This document shows, one piece after another, positions 52,643 to 61,252 of a DNA stretch of 64,000 nucleotides. Position 1 is the stretch's first letter. Every line of letters begins with the position of its first letter. The position numbers and the translations under genes were made by a program. The stretch is from Caldilineaceae bacterium (GTDB lineage Bacteria > Chloroflexota > Anaerolineae > Caldilineales > Caldilineaceae). The notes below the pieces were generated by a model, which was given only the letters and a program-made list of their open reading frames with translations, had not been told where the DNA came from and did no database searches. The DNA lies in assembly GCA_019637645.1 (NCBI GenBank), contig JAHBVH010000021.1:43924-107923 (forward strand). The letters are read 5' to 3'.

Positions 52643-53950
52643 TTGTCGCGTATCTCCGTGCTTGAAAGACTTGTGTGGTGGGAGCCGCTCTGGATCCTCC
52701 TACTGACCCCATTTGTATTATTTCAAGGTCGATTCCTTCCCCTCGCTTGGCATCCGTTTATAATTGGCGCTTTGTTCCTAGGCGGGCTGCTGCGTACCTT
52801 CGTCTATCAGAACGTAAGTATCAGTGCCCCAGCTAACTGGTGTATTGGGTTCTTATTGGCCTGGTTGCCAATTAATTTCTGGGCTGCGTCAGATAAAACG
52901 CTAGCGTGGGAACACATGGGCTATCTATGCCTTGGGGTTTCCTTCTATTTTGCGCTCATTAATTGGCCGGTGGCGCAACGTCGCCCACAGTTGGTTGCGT
53001 GGATGCTCATCAGTGTGAACATCGGATTGGCACTATGGGGGCCGATCATTTTTGCCTATTATCCTACTAAATTGTTTAATGTGTCGAGAGTACAGAATTT
53101 GTTGCAGCCCGTTGCAAGTCGGCTAGGGGAGACGATGCATCCAAACATTCTAGCCGGCGCATTAATCATCACTGCATCGCTGTTGGTCGCGCTTGTCCTC
53201 GGCAGCAATAGAGGGCAAAGTTTACGCCGGTCGGCACGATTCATGTTAAGTATAGGGCTCTTATGTACCTTTGGCGTAATCGGCCTCACGCAAAGTCGCG
53301 GTGGCTATCTAGGAATCCTGATTGCTAGTGGTGTCATATGCGTATTAATTTGGCCCCGTCTATTCTATGGGCTCTCATTCGTTGTGCTGGCGGTGCTGGC
53401 GGGTGCCTACTGGCTAGGTAGCGAGCGTGTGCTTAATTTATTGATTGCTACTGATCCTTTAGGTGGACTGGATGGTCGCATTGAATTATGGAGCCGGGCA
53501 TTATTTGTGCTAACAGATTTCCCTCTGACTGGCATTGGTATGGGTACATTTCAAAAAGTTGTACCAGTCTTGTATCCATATTTCCTCTTATCGCCTGAGA
53601 ATGCCCCTCATTCGCATAACCTTTTTTTACAAGTTGGTGTAGATTTGGGCTTGCCGGGTCTGATTGCTTATTTAGGGCTGCTGATTAACGTTTTTGTTAT
53701 GCTTATGGCCATTCTTCGCCAGCGTACTTATGATCTACACTGGCAACTTGGGGCTGGTGCATTGGGGGCTATGGTAGCGATGGTGGTACATGGTTGCTTA
53801 GATGCTGTGACCTGGGGTACCAAACTTGCCTTTATCCCCTGGTTGCTTTTTGCCCTGGTGACCCTGCTCTTTTTGCAGGCGCAACAAAGCTCAGCGTCTG
53901 CCCATCTAAGGAAATTGTGCGATGCGAGCCGAGTGATGTCTAAGGAATGA
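52643..53950 (+). CDS. O-antigen ligase/polymerase (Wzy-like) 2
   Basis: This 435-residue integral membrane protein has about 11-12 helices and a Wzy_C motif region around LTDFPLTGIGMGTFQKVVPVLYPY, followed by APHSHNLFLQVGVDLGLPG, typical of the WaaL/Wzy family (conserved His after the large loop). It starts with TTG at 52643 with GGATGGAG upstream at a somewhat long distance; the exact start is unsure. A second ligase/polymerase in the same locus may act on a different acceptor or repeat. Confidence 0.85.
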   Translation: MSRISVLERLVWWEPLWILLLTPFVLFQGRFLPLAWHPFIIGALFLGGLLRTFVYQNVSISAPANWCIGFLLAWLPINFWAASDKTLAWEHMGYLCLGVSFYFALINWPVAQRRPQLVAWMLISVNIGLALWGPIIFAYYPTKLFNVSRVQNLLQPVASRLGETMHPNILAGALIITASLLVALVLGSNRGQSLRRSARFMLSIGLLCTFGVIGLTQSRGGYLGILIASGVICVLIWPRLFYGLSFVVLAVLAGAYWLGSERVLNLLIATDPLGGLDGRIELWSRALFVLTDFPLTGIGMGTFQKVVPVLYPYFLLSPENAPHSHNLFLQVGVDLGLPGLIAYLGLLINVFVMLMAILRQRTYDLHWQLGAGALGAMVAMVVHGCLDAVTWGTKLAFIPWLLFALVTLLFLQAQQSSASAHLRKLCDASRVMSKE

Positions 53951-54062
53951 TGCCGGGCAGCGCGGTAGCTTTGTTGCTTGGTGGCAAATCCAACCGGGTA
54001 TGTAACCTTTTGCAAGAACAACGCTAGCTGGCAAAGATGCTAAGACAAAGCCACTGTGGGCG

Positions 54063-54461
54063 ATGTGTGGTAGGAACAACCTATTTCAACGTTTTGTGAA
54101 ACGCCTGCTTGACATTATACTATCAAGGATTGCCCTGTGCGGCTGTCACCTCTTTATCCGCCGTACGACTCTTGGTGAATTGCCGCAACTCTTCAAGGTC
54201 CTGAAAGGGGAGATGAGCCTAGTCGGCCCTCGCCCCGAATTGCCTTGGTTGGTTGCCAAATATGAGCCGTGGCAACATAAGCGCTTTGCCGTCCCTCAAG
54301 GGATCACCGGGTGGTGGCAGATCAATGGGCGCAGCGACAATCTCATGCACCTGCATACGCAACAAGATCTCTACTATATTCAGAACTATTCCCTTTGGCT
54401 AGATCTACAGATCCTATGGCGTACCATTACGGTGGTATTGCGCGGCCGAGGAGCATATTAA
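54063..54461 (+). pseudogene. Internally deleted sugar-phosphate transferase
   Basis: This 132-residue frame is a remnant of a bacterial sugar transferase domain. It keeps the domain opening FQRFVKRLLDIILSRIAL, then jumps straight to RRTTLGELPQLFKVLKGEMSLVGPRPELP and the C-terminal GWWQINGRSDN and QNYSLWLDLQILWRTITVVL. Compared with the priming enzyme at 50000, roughly 100 residues are missing, including PGPxFYRQ and KFRSM, where the catalytic acidic residues lie. The deletion is in frame and the remaining part is clean, so it may still be translated but should lack transferase activity. Confidence 0.8.
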
Positions 54462-54479
54462 GGGCTTTGTAACTGGGCT

Positions 54480-55985
54480 ATGACCGGACTTTCTCCGCAA
54501 CTCTCAACGTTGACCTTTGTTTTGTTCTCTTTTCTGCTATTCTCCTGTTGGTATTATTGTCATAGCCATGGCTATCAAAAATGGTGGCGCTTTGGAAAGC
54601 TAGGAACTATGTTCCTACTCTTCCTAGCGCTACTTTTATGTCCTCCGCAGCAAAAGATGGCCCACGCCGAGCAAGGTCTTGTGACCAATGTGCTCCTGCC
54701 CACCGTACAAAGTTTCCGTTGGCGCCTGCAGCCGGTGCTCACTGATCTATTGGGCGAAAGCGGGCCACGCACCTATTTGGTGTTGGTGCAAAATAACCAT
54801 GAATTGCGCGCAACCGGCGGTTTTATTTCGGCGGTAGGCAAGGTGACCCTGGAAAATGGTGAACTGGCCGAGTTTGACTTTGTAGATAGTTATGCGTTTT
54901 TTCAAGAAACGCTGGCATACGGCCCCGCACCAAAGCCCATGCAAGAGTATATGAATATCCAGTTGCTTCTGTTGCGTGATGCCAATTGGTCGCCCGATCT
55001 CCCCACGACGGCCAAGCTCATTCAGAGCCTTTATACGCAACAGACGGGAATCCCTGTGGCCGGTGTGATTACAGTCGATTTAGACGCGGCTGCGCTGGTG
55101 GTCGATGCCATTGGTCCCTTAGCGTTGCCTGGGGCCGCGCCCATTACGGGTAGCACTTTTGTCGAACAGGTTGTCCAACTGTGGGAAAGGCCGCTTGGCA
55201 CTGATCTCCAGGTCAATTCTACGGAATTTAATGAGTGGTGGGGCCAGCGCAAAAATTTTGTCACTGACCTTGTACAAGCGGCCCGGGCCCGTCTCCAAGA
55301 TGACGATGTCAGCTATTTCAAACTACTCTGGAATCTTCAGCAAGCTCTCCAGCAACGATCGATCCAAGTGTGGGTGACTGAGCCCTACCTCGCCCAACAA
55401 CTGCGGGTATTGGGCTGGGATGGTGGGCTCTATGCCGATCCAGATGCAGACTTGGTGGCGTTGGTCGATACCAATATGGGCTTCAATAAAGTGGACGCAG
55501 TGCTAGGGCGAAGCCTGAGCTATACAGTAACCTGGCCAGACGGCCCTACGCAACCAGCATTGGCAACGGCCACCATCACTTATACGCATCCCATCAGCGT
55601 CCCCAACTATACGTGTACCAATGCGCCTGAATATGGTGACAACTATTCCTTTCTCATCGAACGCTGCTATTATGATTATGTCCGCTTATATACCCCGATC
55701 GGCAGCCGCTTAGAAAGCGTAGAAGGTGTCGAGCCAGATTCAGTGGTGACCCAGCGGGCAGAGAATCGCACCCAATATTTTGCTGGCTATTTTATCCTGC
55801 CGGTTGGCGAACAACATACCGTTACCTTTCGCTACCGCTTGCCCGCTGCTTTCACACCCGACACCTATCGCTTGCTGGTACGCCGCCAAGCCGGAACCCA
55901 TCCACTTCCCTTCACGCTCACGTTCGCGGATCAACCGATCACAACGACGCTGACAAATAATAAATGGCGTTGGTCTGCCCCCTAG
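54480..55985 (+). CDS. DUF4012 domain protein
   Basis: This 501-residue protein is probably extracytoplasmic and membrane-anchored. Two N-terminal hydrophobic segments (about residues 10-26 and 38-54) are followed by the DUF4012 hallmark PRTYLVLVQNNHELRATGGFISAVG (around 99-123) and a large beta-rich region ending in an immunoglobulin-like stretch. DUF4012 proteins are common next to exopolysaccharide loci; their function is not proven, though attachment or export of glycans has been suggested. It is adjacent to the deleted transferase. No strong RBS is visible. Confidence 0.88.
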   Translation: MTGLSPQLSTLTFVLFSFLLFSCWYYCHSHGYQKWWRFGKLGTMFLLFLALLLCPPQQKMAHAEQGLVTNVLLPTVQSFRWRLQPVLTDLLGESGPRTYLVLVQNNHELRATGGFISAVGKVTLENGELAEFDFVDSYAFFQETLAYGPAPKPMQEYMNIQLLLLRDANWSPDLPTTAKLIQSLYTQQTGIPVAGVITVDLDAAALVVDAIGPLALPGAAPITGSTFVEQVVQLWERPLGTDLQVNSTEFNEWWGQRKNFVTDLVQAARARLQDDDVSYFKLLWNLQQALQQRSIQVWVTEPYLAQQLRVLGWDGGLYADPDADLVALVDTNMGFNKVDAVLGRSLSYTVTWPDGPTQPALATATITYTHPISVPNYTCTNAPEYGDNYSFLIERCYYDYVRLYTPIGSRLESVEGVEPDSVVTQRAENRTQYFAGYFILPVGEQHTVTFRYRLPAAFTPDTYRLLVRRQAGTHPLPFTLTFADQPITTTLTNNKWRWSAP

Positions 55986-56009
55986 CGATGGCTAGAGATT
56001 GGTTGCAGT

Positions 56010-56040
56010 GCGCGTCTAAACCTATCAGGCTTAGACGCGC
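56010..56040. terminator. Hairpin after the DUF4012 gene
   Basis: GCGCGTCTAA (56010-56019) pairs with TTAGACGCGC (56031-56040), with an inner CCT/AGG helix after one mismatch. It starts 24 nt after the stop and has no U-tract. Confidence 0.6.
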
Positions 56041-56104
56041 GTAAGCCGCGAGAACGCGCTACCTGCTAAACGCTCCACAGAGCACCACATGGCCCAGCTT
56101 TGCT

Positions 56105-56134
56105 TTGGCACCTTCCCGCGCCATTAGGTACAAT
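56105..56134 (+). promoter_or_regulatory. Promoter of the MDR oxidoreductase gene
   Basis: TTGGCA (56105-56110) and TACAAT (56129-56134) are 18 nt apart. A perfect 8-bp hairpin AGGACAGG/CCTGTCCT (56138-56159) follows at the predicted 5' end of the transcript. Confidence 0.6.
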
Positions 56135-56243
56135 AGGAGGACAGGGGTCTGCCTGTCCTATCCCCATGTGCCATGTCCACCCCTGATCATTCTTCCAAGC
56201 GTAAAGATCCAGAACGGCTAAAGGCCCAGAGAGGATGTGCGCT

Positions 56244-57338
56244 ATGCGCGCCATTGTTTTTACTGAACACAGCCCATCGGTAGATGCCTATCAACTGGTT
56301 GACGATCTGCCCGTGCCAACGCCCAAAGCGGATGAGGTCTTGGTGCGCGTTCGCTATGCCGCGCTCAATCGCTTAGACAACTTTGTGCGGATCGGCTGGA
56401 AGGGGCTAACGCTTGCTTTCCCGCATATTCCCTGTGCGGACTTTAGTGGTGAAATTGCTGCTGTGGGCGAGGGCGTGCAAGGGTGGGCCGTGGGCCAACG
56501 CGTGACTGCCAATCCCTTGCTCTGGTGCGGCCGCTGTCCAGCCTGTGTGCGTGGGGAACAGCAACGCTGTGAGCATTTTGATATTTTAGGTGAGCATACG
56601 CGGGGCGCTTGTGCTGACTATGTCGTCATTCCGGCCCGCAATCTGGTCGCCATCCCACCAGGCTATGCAATGCCACAAGCCGCCGCCGCCTCTTTGGTCT
56701 ATCTGACGGCGTGGCACAGCCTTATCGTGGCTGGTCAGTTGCGGCCTGGTGAGCAGGTTTTGATTGTCGGTGCTGGGGGGGGCGTCAATACGGCAGCGCT
56801 GCAGATTGCCAAGCTCATGGGGGCCACGGTCTATGTCATTGCCAGCAACACGGCCAAAGCGGTACAGGCGCAGGCTGAAGGAGCGGATTGGGTCCATGAT
56901 CGAAGCGCTGAGCCCCATTGGGCCAAAGCCGTTTATCTTGCTACGGGCAAAAGCGGTGTTGATCTGGTTGTGGATAATGTTGGGGCAGCGACTTTCCCGA
57001 GCAGTCTACGCTCTTTGCGGGCAGGTGGACGTTTGGTCACGGTGGGTGGTACGGCTGGCTATGAGGCGACGGTGCCAGTCAACTTGCTCTTTGGCAAACA
57101 TCTCAGCATTATTGGCAGTACCATGGGATCACAAGCGGACTATGGGCGTGTGATGGATTTTGTCTTTCGGGGGAAGTTGCAGCCGGTTGTGGATAGCGTC
57201 TACCCCATGGCCGAATTTCGCACTGCCATGACACGGATGATAGAGAACCAACAGTTTGGTAAAATTTTGATTGAAGTTAAGCGCGTAGCCGTTTTGCCGA
57301 ATGCCCAGAGTGTCCGCTTGTCCTTGCCAGATCGATAA
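56244..57338 (+). CDS. Zinc-type MDR alcohol dehydrogenase/quinone reductase
   Basis: This 364-residue medium-chain dehydrogenase/reductase has an N-terminal GroES-like domain with GEIAAVGEGVQGWAVGQRV, the structural-zinc cysteines in CGRCPACVRGEQQRC, and the Rossmann motif LIVGAGGGVNTAALQIA. The catalytic-zinc ligand pattern looks incomplete: Cys precedes ADFSGE, but HExxG is absent. The specific substrate is unknown. The ATG at 56244 was chosen with AGAGAGG 9 nt upstream rather than the ATG at 56235. It is monocistronic with its own promoter. Confidence 0.92.
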   Translation: MRAIVFTEHSPSVDAYQLVDDLPVPTPKADEVLVRVRYAALNRLDNFVRIGWKGLTLAFPHIPCADFSGEIAAVGEGVQGWAVGQRVTANPLLWCGRCPACVRGEQQRCEHFDILGEHTRGACADYVVIPARNLVAIPPGYAMPQAAAASLVYLTAWHSLIVAGQLRPGEQVLIVGAGGGVNTAALQIAKLMGATVYVIASNTAKAVQAQAEGADWVHDRSAEPHWAKAVYLATGKSGVDLVVDNVGAATFPSSLRSLRAGGRLVTVGGTAGYEATVPVNLLFGKHLSIIGSTMGSQADYGRVMDFVFRGKLQPVVDSVYPMAEFRTAMTRMIENQQFGKILIEVKRVAVLPNAQSVRLSLPDR

Positions 57339-57346
57339 GGTACAAT
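57318..57346 (+). promoter_or_regulatory. Candidate promoter for the membrane protein/acyltransferase pair
   Basis: TTGTCC (57318-57323) and TACAAT (57341-57346) are 17 nt apart, overlapping the end of the MDR gene. The -10 box and its downstream bases (GGTACAATnGGnGnACAGG) match those of the MDR promoter closely. Confidence 0.5.
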
Positions 57347-57444
57347 GGGGAGACAGGTAGGCAAACCATCGATACCTTAGCTTTGCTTGAGCAATTGCTC
57401 GTTGCGCGTATAGATAGGTATTATTCCAGTCATTATGAGCAAAC

Positions 57445-57876
57445 TTGACAGCCGCCGTGACGCATCATGCCCCCTCTCCAGACATGTTTGAACTACCCGA
57501 AAACGAAGGGCCGCTCGCTTTAGATGACATCGCTGCAGATGGCATTGACCCCCTAGATGATGGCGATACGAGCCCCTCGTTGCCTATCATCTTGTTGAGC
57601 GCGGCCAGCGCCATTGCTGGCGGAATCATTGTCCTCTATATTACCTATCGATTGCTGGCGTTGGAAATCGAGCTAAGCGCAGGTATTGCTACTTTTTTCG
57701 CCAGTATTACGCTCGGGCTGACCGGTGCTGGGCTATCCATGCTCAGTGGTTCGCGCGCCGCCATGAGTAACATTGCCTTTAGCTGTGGCCTCATTGTGAT
57801 TTCGGTGCTCTTTTTGGGGATCTGTACCCTGATGGGGGCTATCACCGCATTGCTCTTAAGCATGCTAAGTGGGTGA
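57445..57876 (+). CDS. Small membrane protein of unknown function
   Basis: This protein of about 143 residues from TTG at 57445, or about 130 from ATG at 57484, has an acidic N-terminal tail (ELPENEGPLALDDIAADGID) and three hydrophobic helices (about residues 49-73, 80-103 and 108-140). I do not recognise a family. Neither start has a good RBS. It ends within the start of the acyltransferase gene (GTGA overlap), so the two are probably coupled. Codon use matches neighbours. Confidence 0.6.
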   Translation: MTAAVTHHAPSPDMFELPENEGPLALDDIAADGIDPLDDGDTSPSLPIILLSAASAIAGGIIVLYITYRLLALEIELSAGIATFFASITLGLTGAGLSMLSGSRAAMSNIAFSCGLIVISVLFLGICTLMGAITALLLSMLSG

Positions 57877-58439
57877 GCAGAATGTCTTTGCCAGCAGAAG
57901 AGAGCACGCCTGTTAATCGTCAGGCGCGTTTAACCACGATCGCGGCACCCGACAAGCGCAATAGTCTCGTCCTTTGGCATCGCACCGTCTCGGTTACCAA
58001 GGCCGTTCGCAATGGCTTTGTGATCATGCTCGCCCGCCATGTGCCAAGTTTGGCCTTCAAACGCTGGCTCTATCGCCAGATTGGCATGCAGATTGGCCGC
58101 CATGTGAGCTTTGCTTGGCATGTAACACCCGATTTGTTTTTTCCAGAATTGATTCGTGTGGGCGATAACACCATTATCGGCTATAATACGACCATACTTG
58201 CCCATGAGTATTTGTTACACGAATGGCGTACAGGCCCTGTTCACATCGGGGAGAACGTCACCATTGGCGCGAATTGCACACTTCTCCCCGGTATTGTGAT
58301 CGGGGCGGGTGCGGTGATTAGTGCCATGTCCTTAGTCAATAAGGATGTCCCCGCTGGTGCGGTGGTGGGTGGTGTGCCAATCCGGCCGATCCAGCGTAGT
58401 CTGGTGTCCACCGATGACGAACGCACTTTGGGCGGGTAG
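57873..58439 (+). CDS. Hexapeptide-repeat acyltransferase
   Basis: This 188-residue left-handed beta-helix transferase carries imperfect hexapeptide repeats from about residue 95 (IRVGDNTIIGYNTTIL, VHIGENVTIGANCTLLPGIVIGAGAVISAMS) and the typical end VNKDVPAGAVVGGVP. An N-terminal helical stretch with basic residues precedes it. It would acetylate or acylate a sugar or lipid-linked substrate. GTG at 57873 overlaps the previous stop; ATG at 57882 is also possible. Its location near, but outside, the main polysaccharide run suggests glycan modification; this is inference. Confidence 0.88.
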   Translation: MSRMSLPAEESTPVNRQARLTTIAAPDKRNSLVLWHRTVSVTKAVRNGFVIMLARHVPSLAFKRWLYRQIGMQIGRHVSFAWHVTPDLFFPELIRVGDNTIIGYNTTILAHEYLLHEWRTGPVHIGENVTIGANCTLLPGIVIGAGAVISAMSLVNKDVPAGAVVGGVPIRPIQRSLVSTDDERTLGG

Positions 58440-58472
58440 TAGGATATGACTGGAAAATACTGAGATCGTAGT

Positions 58473-58532
58473 CAGTGAGTCAGTGAACAGTGAGTCAGTG
58501 AACAGTGAGTCAGTGAACAGTGAGTCAGTGAA
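58473..58532. repeat. Four perfect 15-bp tandem repeats
   Basis: Four exact head-to-tail copies of CAGTGAGTCAGTGAA lie immediately after the acyltransferase gene. The last copy provides the left arm of the hairpin at 58517-58560, and the earlier copies could compete for the same right arm. Confidence 0.95.
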
Positions 58533-58560
58533 CAGTAAAGACTGTCTACTGACTCACTGT
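58517..58560. terminator. Long composite hairpin at the end of the repeat array
   Basis: ACAGTGAGTCAGT (58517-58529) pairs with ACTGACTCACTGT (58548-58560), and an inner ACAGT/ACTGT helix closes an AAAG loop. It is perfect apart from one 2-nt by 2-nt GA/CT step, which itself can pair. There is no U-tract. Confidence 0.75.
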
Positions 58561-58592
58561 CCATACGGCTGATCGCTAAAATGAGATAAACG

Positions 58593-59453
58593 ATGAACAC
58601 TTGGCTATTCCTACAATTGCGCCGCTTGCAAGGCTTGGCAGCCACTGCGCCCATCTTAACGCTGATTGTCGTTATTGATATGGTTGCCTACTTTGGTGGA
58701 CTGCTCTATTGGTATGGTGAGGTCATGGCGCGGCCAGGCACGCCGATCTGGTCTTGGCTCTTTATTCCCGATTGCCCCCTCTTTGGGCTCCTCGGTGGGT
58801 TGGGGATGTTGATGGTGACAGCCCATTGGTTTTGGACAGAGCCGGCGCGTACACTGGCGCACCGCTACCTTTGGGGTGCTGCCGTGTTATTGATAGTGCT
58901 TTGGCTCTCGACGTATGGGGTGGGCAATACGGCATGGCAGGCCCAACGGGCCATGTTGGCGGTTTGTAGCTGGTCTTTGTTGGTAGCGGCGCTTTGTTTT
59001 CAACGGTTGCCAGCTTGGCTGCTAGGCATCATTGCTTTTGGGCAGATCAAATATGGGATCTGGACAATTACAGCCTGGCTGGTCTACTGGCGCAACACGG
59101 CGCTTTTCTTTGGTACACCTCACTTTTCTTTTGATAGCGTCTTTATGACGTTGACGCATATTGGCCTCTTGGCCCAAGGAATTTTTCTGTTGACCTATTT
59201 CCGCCCCACTCTGTTCGCCGCGTTGGTTAGCTTTGGTTGGTTTGCCCTCAGCGATTTTATGGACTATGGGCTAGGCTTCTATCCTGCGCTGCCATTGCAA
59301 TTTATCCCTCTGCCGATTATGCAGTGGAGTACCATTGCCGTTACCCTTGGCCTGACTTGCCTCTATCTGTGGTTGAGTCGGACGGCGGGTCCCCCCTGGA
59401 TCGCTCAGCCTCTTTCGGGGCGTTTTATGGCTGCTCACTCCGCCAAAGGATAG
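58593..59453 (+). CDS. DUF1405 (YpjA-like) membrane protein
   Basis: This 286-residue integral membrane protein has about seven to eight hydrophobic helices and matches the DUF1405 pattern: IVVIDMVAYFGGLLYWYGEV and FIPDCPLFGLLGGLGMLMV near the start, IIAFGQIKYGIWTITAWLVYW in the middle, ALSDFMDYGLGFYPALPL near the end. The function is unknown in all members that I know of. It starts at ATG 58593, 32 nt after the composite hairpin. No RBS is obvious. Confidence 0.9.
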   Translation: MNTWLFLQLRRLQGLAATAPILTLIVVIDMVAYFGGLLYWYGEVMARPGTPIWSWLFIPDCPLFGLLGGLGMLMVTAHWFWTEPARTLAHRYLWGAAVLLIVLWLSTYGVGNTAWQAQRAMLAVCSWSLLVAALCFQRLPAWLLGIIAFGQIKYGIWTITAWLVYWRNTALFFGTPHFSFDSVFMTLTHIGLLAQGIFLLTYFRPTLFAALVSFGWFALSDFMDYGLGFYPALPLQFIPLPIMQWSTIAVTLGLTCLYLWLSRTAGPPWIAQPLSGRFMAAHSAKG

Positions 59454-59627
59454 GCTCCCCTGCAGATTGGTATCGACTAGGCGACGAAGAAGCATGTACC
59501 ATGGTTGCACCTAGGACCACTGGGATAGATAAGAGCTGGGGCTGGTGATGATGATCATTGCCACCTAAAGGATTTTGCTGTATTTCATTATCCGCTTGAA
59601 CTGTATGAATGAGAAAGCAGGGCTTCG

Positions 59628-61181
59628 TTGAGCGAACAATCAAGAGACCCCAAAATTCAGGACTTATATGCCCGCAAGGCCGCGGCCCGGCTGGGCGGTG
59701 GCGCCGAACGGATTGCCCGGCAACATGCACGCGGCAAGATGACCGCACGCGAGCGCATTGAACTGCTGTTGGACAAGGGTAGCTTCCGTGAGATCGATGT
59801 CTTTGTCACCCATAAATCCAACGAATTTGGCCTAGAAAAGATTCCGGGGGATGGGGTTGTGACGGGCTACGGGACGATTGATGGGCGGCTTGTCTATCTC
59901 TATTCGCAAGATTTTACCGTCTTTGGCGGCACGGTGAGTTGGACTCACGCCATGAAGATCTGTAAAGTGATGGATATGGCTGTGAAAAACGGCGCACCCA
60001 TGATTGGCATCAACGATTCTGGGGGGGCGCGCATCCAAGAAGGGGTCCATGGGCTGGCTGGCTATGCCGAGATCTTTTTCCGTAATGTGATGTCCTCTGG
60101 CGTGGTACCTCAGATCAGTCTCATTATGGGGCCTTGTGCTGGTGGCGCGGTCTATAGCCCTGCCTTGACCGACTTTGTGGTCATGGTCAAAGATACGAGC
60201 CAAATGTTTGTGACGGGGCCTGATGTGGTCAAGACGGTGACCCAAGAAGAAGTTACCTTTGAAGAGCTTGGTGGGGCCTTTATCCACGCCAGCAAGTCGG
60301 GGGTTGCCCACTTCGCCGCCGAAAATGAAGAAGATGCGATCTTCATTGTCCAAAACTTGATGAATTATCTGCCCAGTAACAACATGGAAGATACCCCCAA
60401 CAAGAGCGGCCAAGATGATCCACTGCGGCAGGACCTTGAATTAGACACGATTGTGCCCGATAATCCCAACCGGCCTTATGATATGAAAGTGGTGATTCGC
60501 CATATTGTCGATGACGGCCAATTTTTCGAGGTACATGAGCATTGGGCCATGAATATCCTCGTTGGCTTTGCCCATTTGGGTGGCCGTGCAGTCGGGATTG
60601 TGGCGCAGCAACCAGCGGTGTTGGCGGGCGTCTTGGATGTCGAGGCTAGCCAGAAATCGGCTCGGTTTGTGCGTTTTTGTGATGCCTTTAATATTCCTCT
60701 GATTGTTTTGGAAGATGTGCCAGGCTTTATGCCAGGGGTGAACCAAGAACATGGGGGGATTATCCGTCATGGTGCGAAACTGCTCTACGCCTTCTCTGAA
60801 GCGACGGTCCCCAAAGTGACGGTCATTGTGCGCAAAGCCTATGGTGGCGCCTATTGTGTTATGAACCCACGCCATCTCGGGGCCGATCTGGTGTTGGCTT
60901 GGCCGAGTGCCGAGATCGCCGTGATGGGGCCTGAAGGCGCGGTCAATGTGATTTTCCGCCGTGAAATTAATGAAGCAGCTGATCCAGTGGCCCGTAAGAA
61001 TGAGTTGGTCAATGAATATCGGGAACGCTTTGCCAACCCCTATGTGGCCGCGGGTTCGGGCTTTATTGACAATGTGATCGAGCCCCATGAGACACGGCCA
61101 CGGCTTATCAACGCGCTGGAAATGTTGCAAAACAAGCGCGGCAACCTGCCTCCGAAAAAACATGGGAATATTCCGCTTTAA
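59628..61181 (+). CDS. Acyl-CoA carboxylase carboxyltransferase subunit (PccB/AccD type)
   Basis: This 517-residue crotonase-fold subunit moves carboxyl groups from biotin to acetyl-, propionyl- or methylmalonyl-type CoA esters. The N-terminal half holds [36 protein letters not shown] and [13 protein letters not shown]. The C-terminal half holds [27 protein letters not shown] and [12 protein letters not shown]. At the position equated with the substrate-selecting Asp of PccB proteins (after YGGAYxVM) there is Asn. TTG at 59628 is the likely start with AGCAGGG upstream. It heads the carboxylase operon. Confidence 0.94.
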   Translation: MSEQSRDPKIQDLYARKAAARLGGGAERIARQHARGKMTARERIELLLDKGSFREIDVFVTHKSNEFGLEKIPGDGVVTGYGTIDGRLVYLYSQDFTVFGGTVSWTHAMKICKVMDMAVKNGAPMIGINDSGGARIQEGVHGLAGYAEIFFRNVMSSGVVPQISLIMGPCAGGAVYSPALTDFVVMVKDTSQMFVTGPDVVKTVTQEEVTFEELGGAFIHASKSGVAHFAAENEEDAIFIVQNLMNYLPSNNMEDTPNKSGQDDPLRQDLELDTIVPDNPNRPYDMKVVIRHIVDDGQFFEVHEHWAMNILVGFAHLGGRAVGIVAQQPAVLAGVLDVEASQKSARFVRFCDAFNIPLIVLEDVPGFMPGVNQEHGGIIRHGAKLLYAFSEATVPKVTVIVRKAYGGAYCVMNPRHLGADLVLAWPSAEIAVMGPEGAVNVIFRREINEAADPVARKNELVNEYRERFANPYVAAGSGFIDNVIEPHETRPRLINALEMLQNKRGNLPPKKHGNIPL

Positions 61182-61252
61182 TGCTCGCTGCTATACGGCT
61201 GTGAACATTAAGCTTTTTGTGGGCGCTCCACGAGGATGGCCGTTGGTCTAGC

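Noticed and set aside
58473..58532. Possible CRISPR array
   Set aside because: The 15-bp units are directly adjacent with no spacers and no cas genes are nearby; this is a simple tandem repeat.
58472..58654. Minus-strand frame encoding repeated SLTHC units
   Set aside because: It is simply the translation of the tandem repeat; no RBS and it overlaps the DUF1405 gene.
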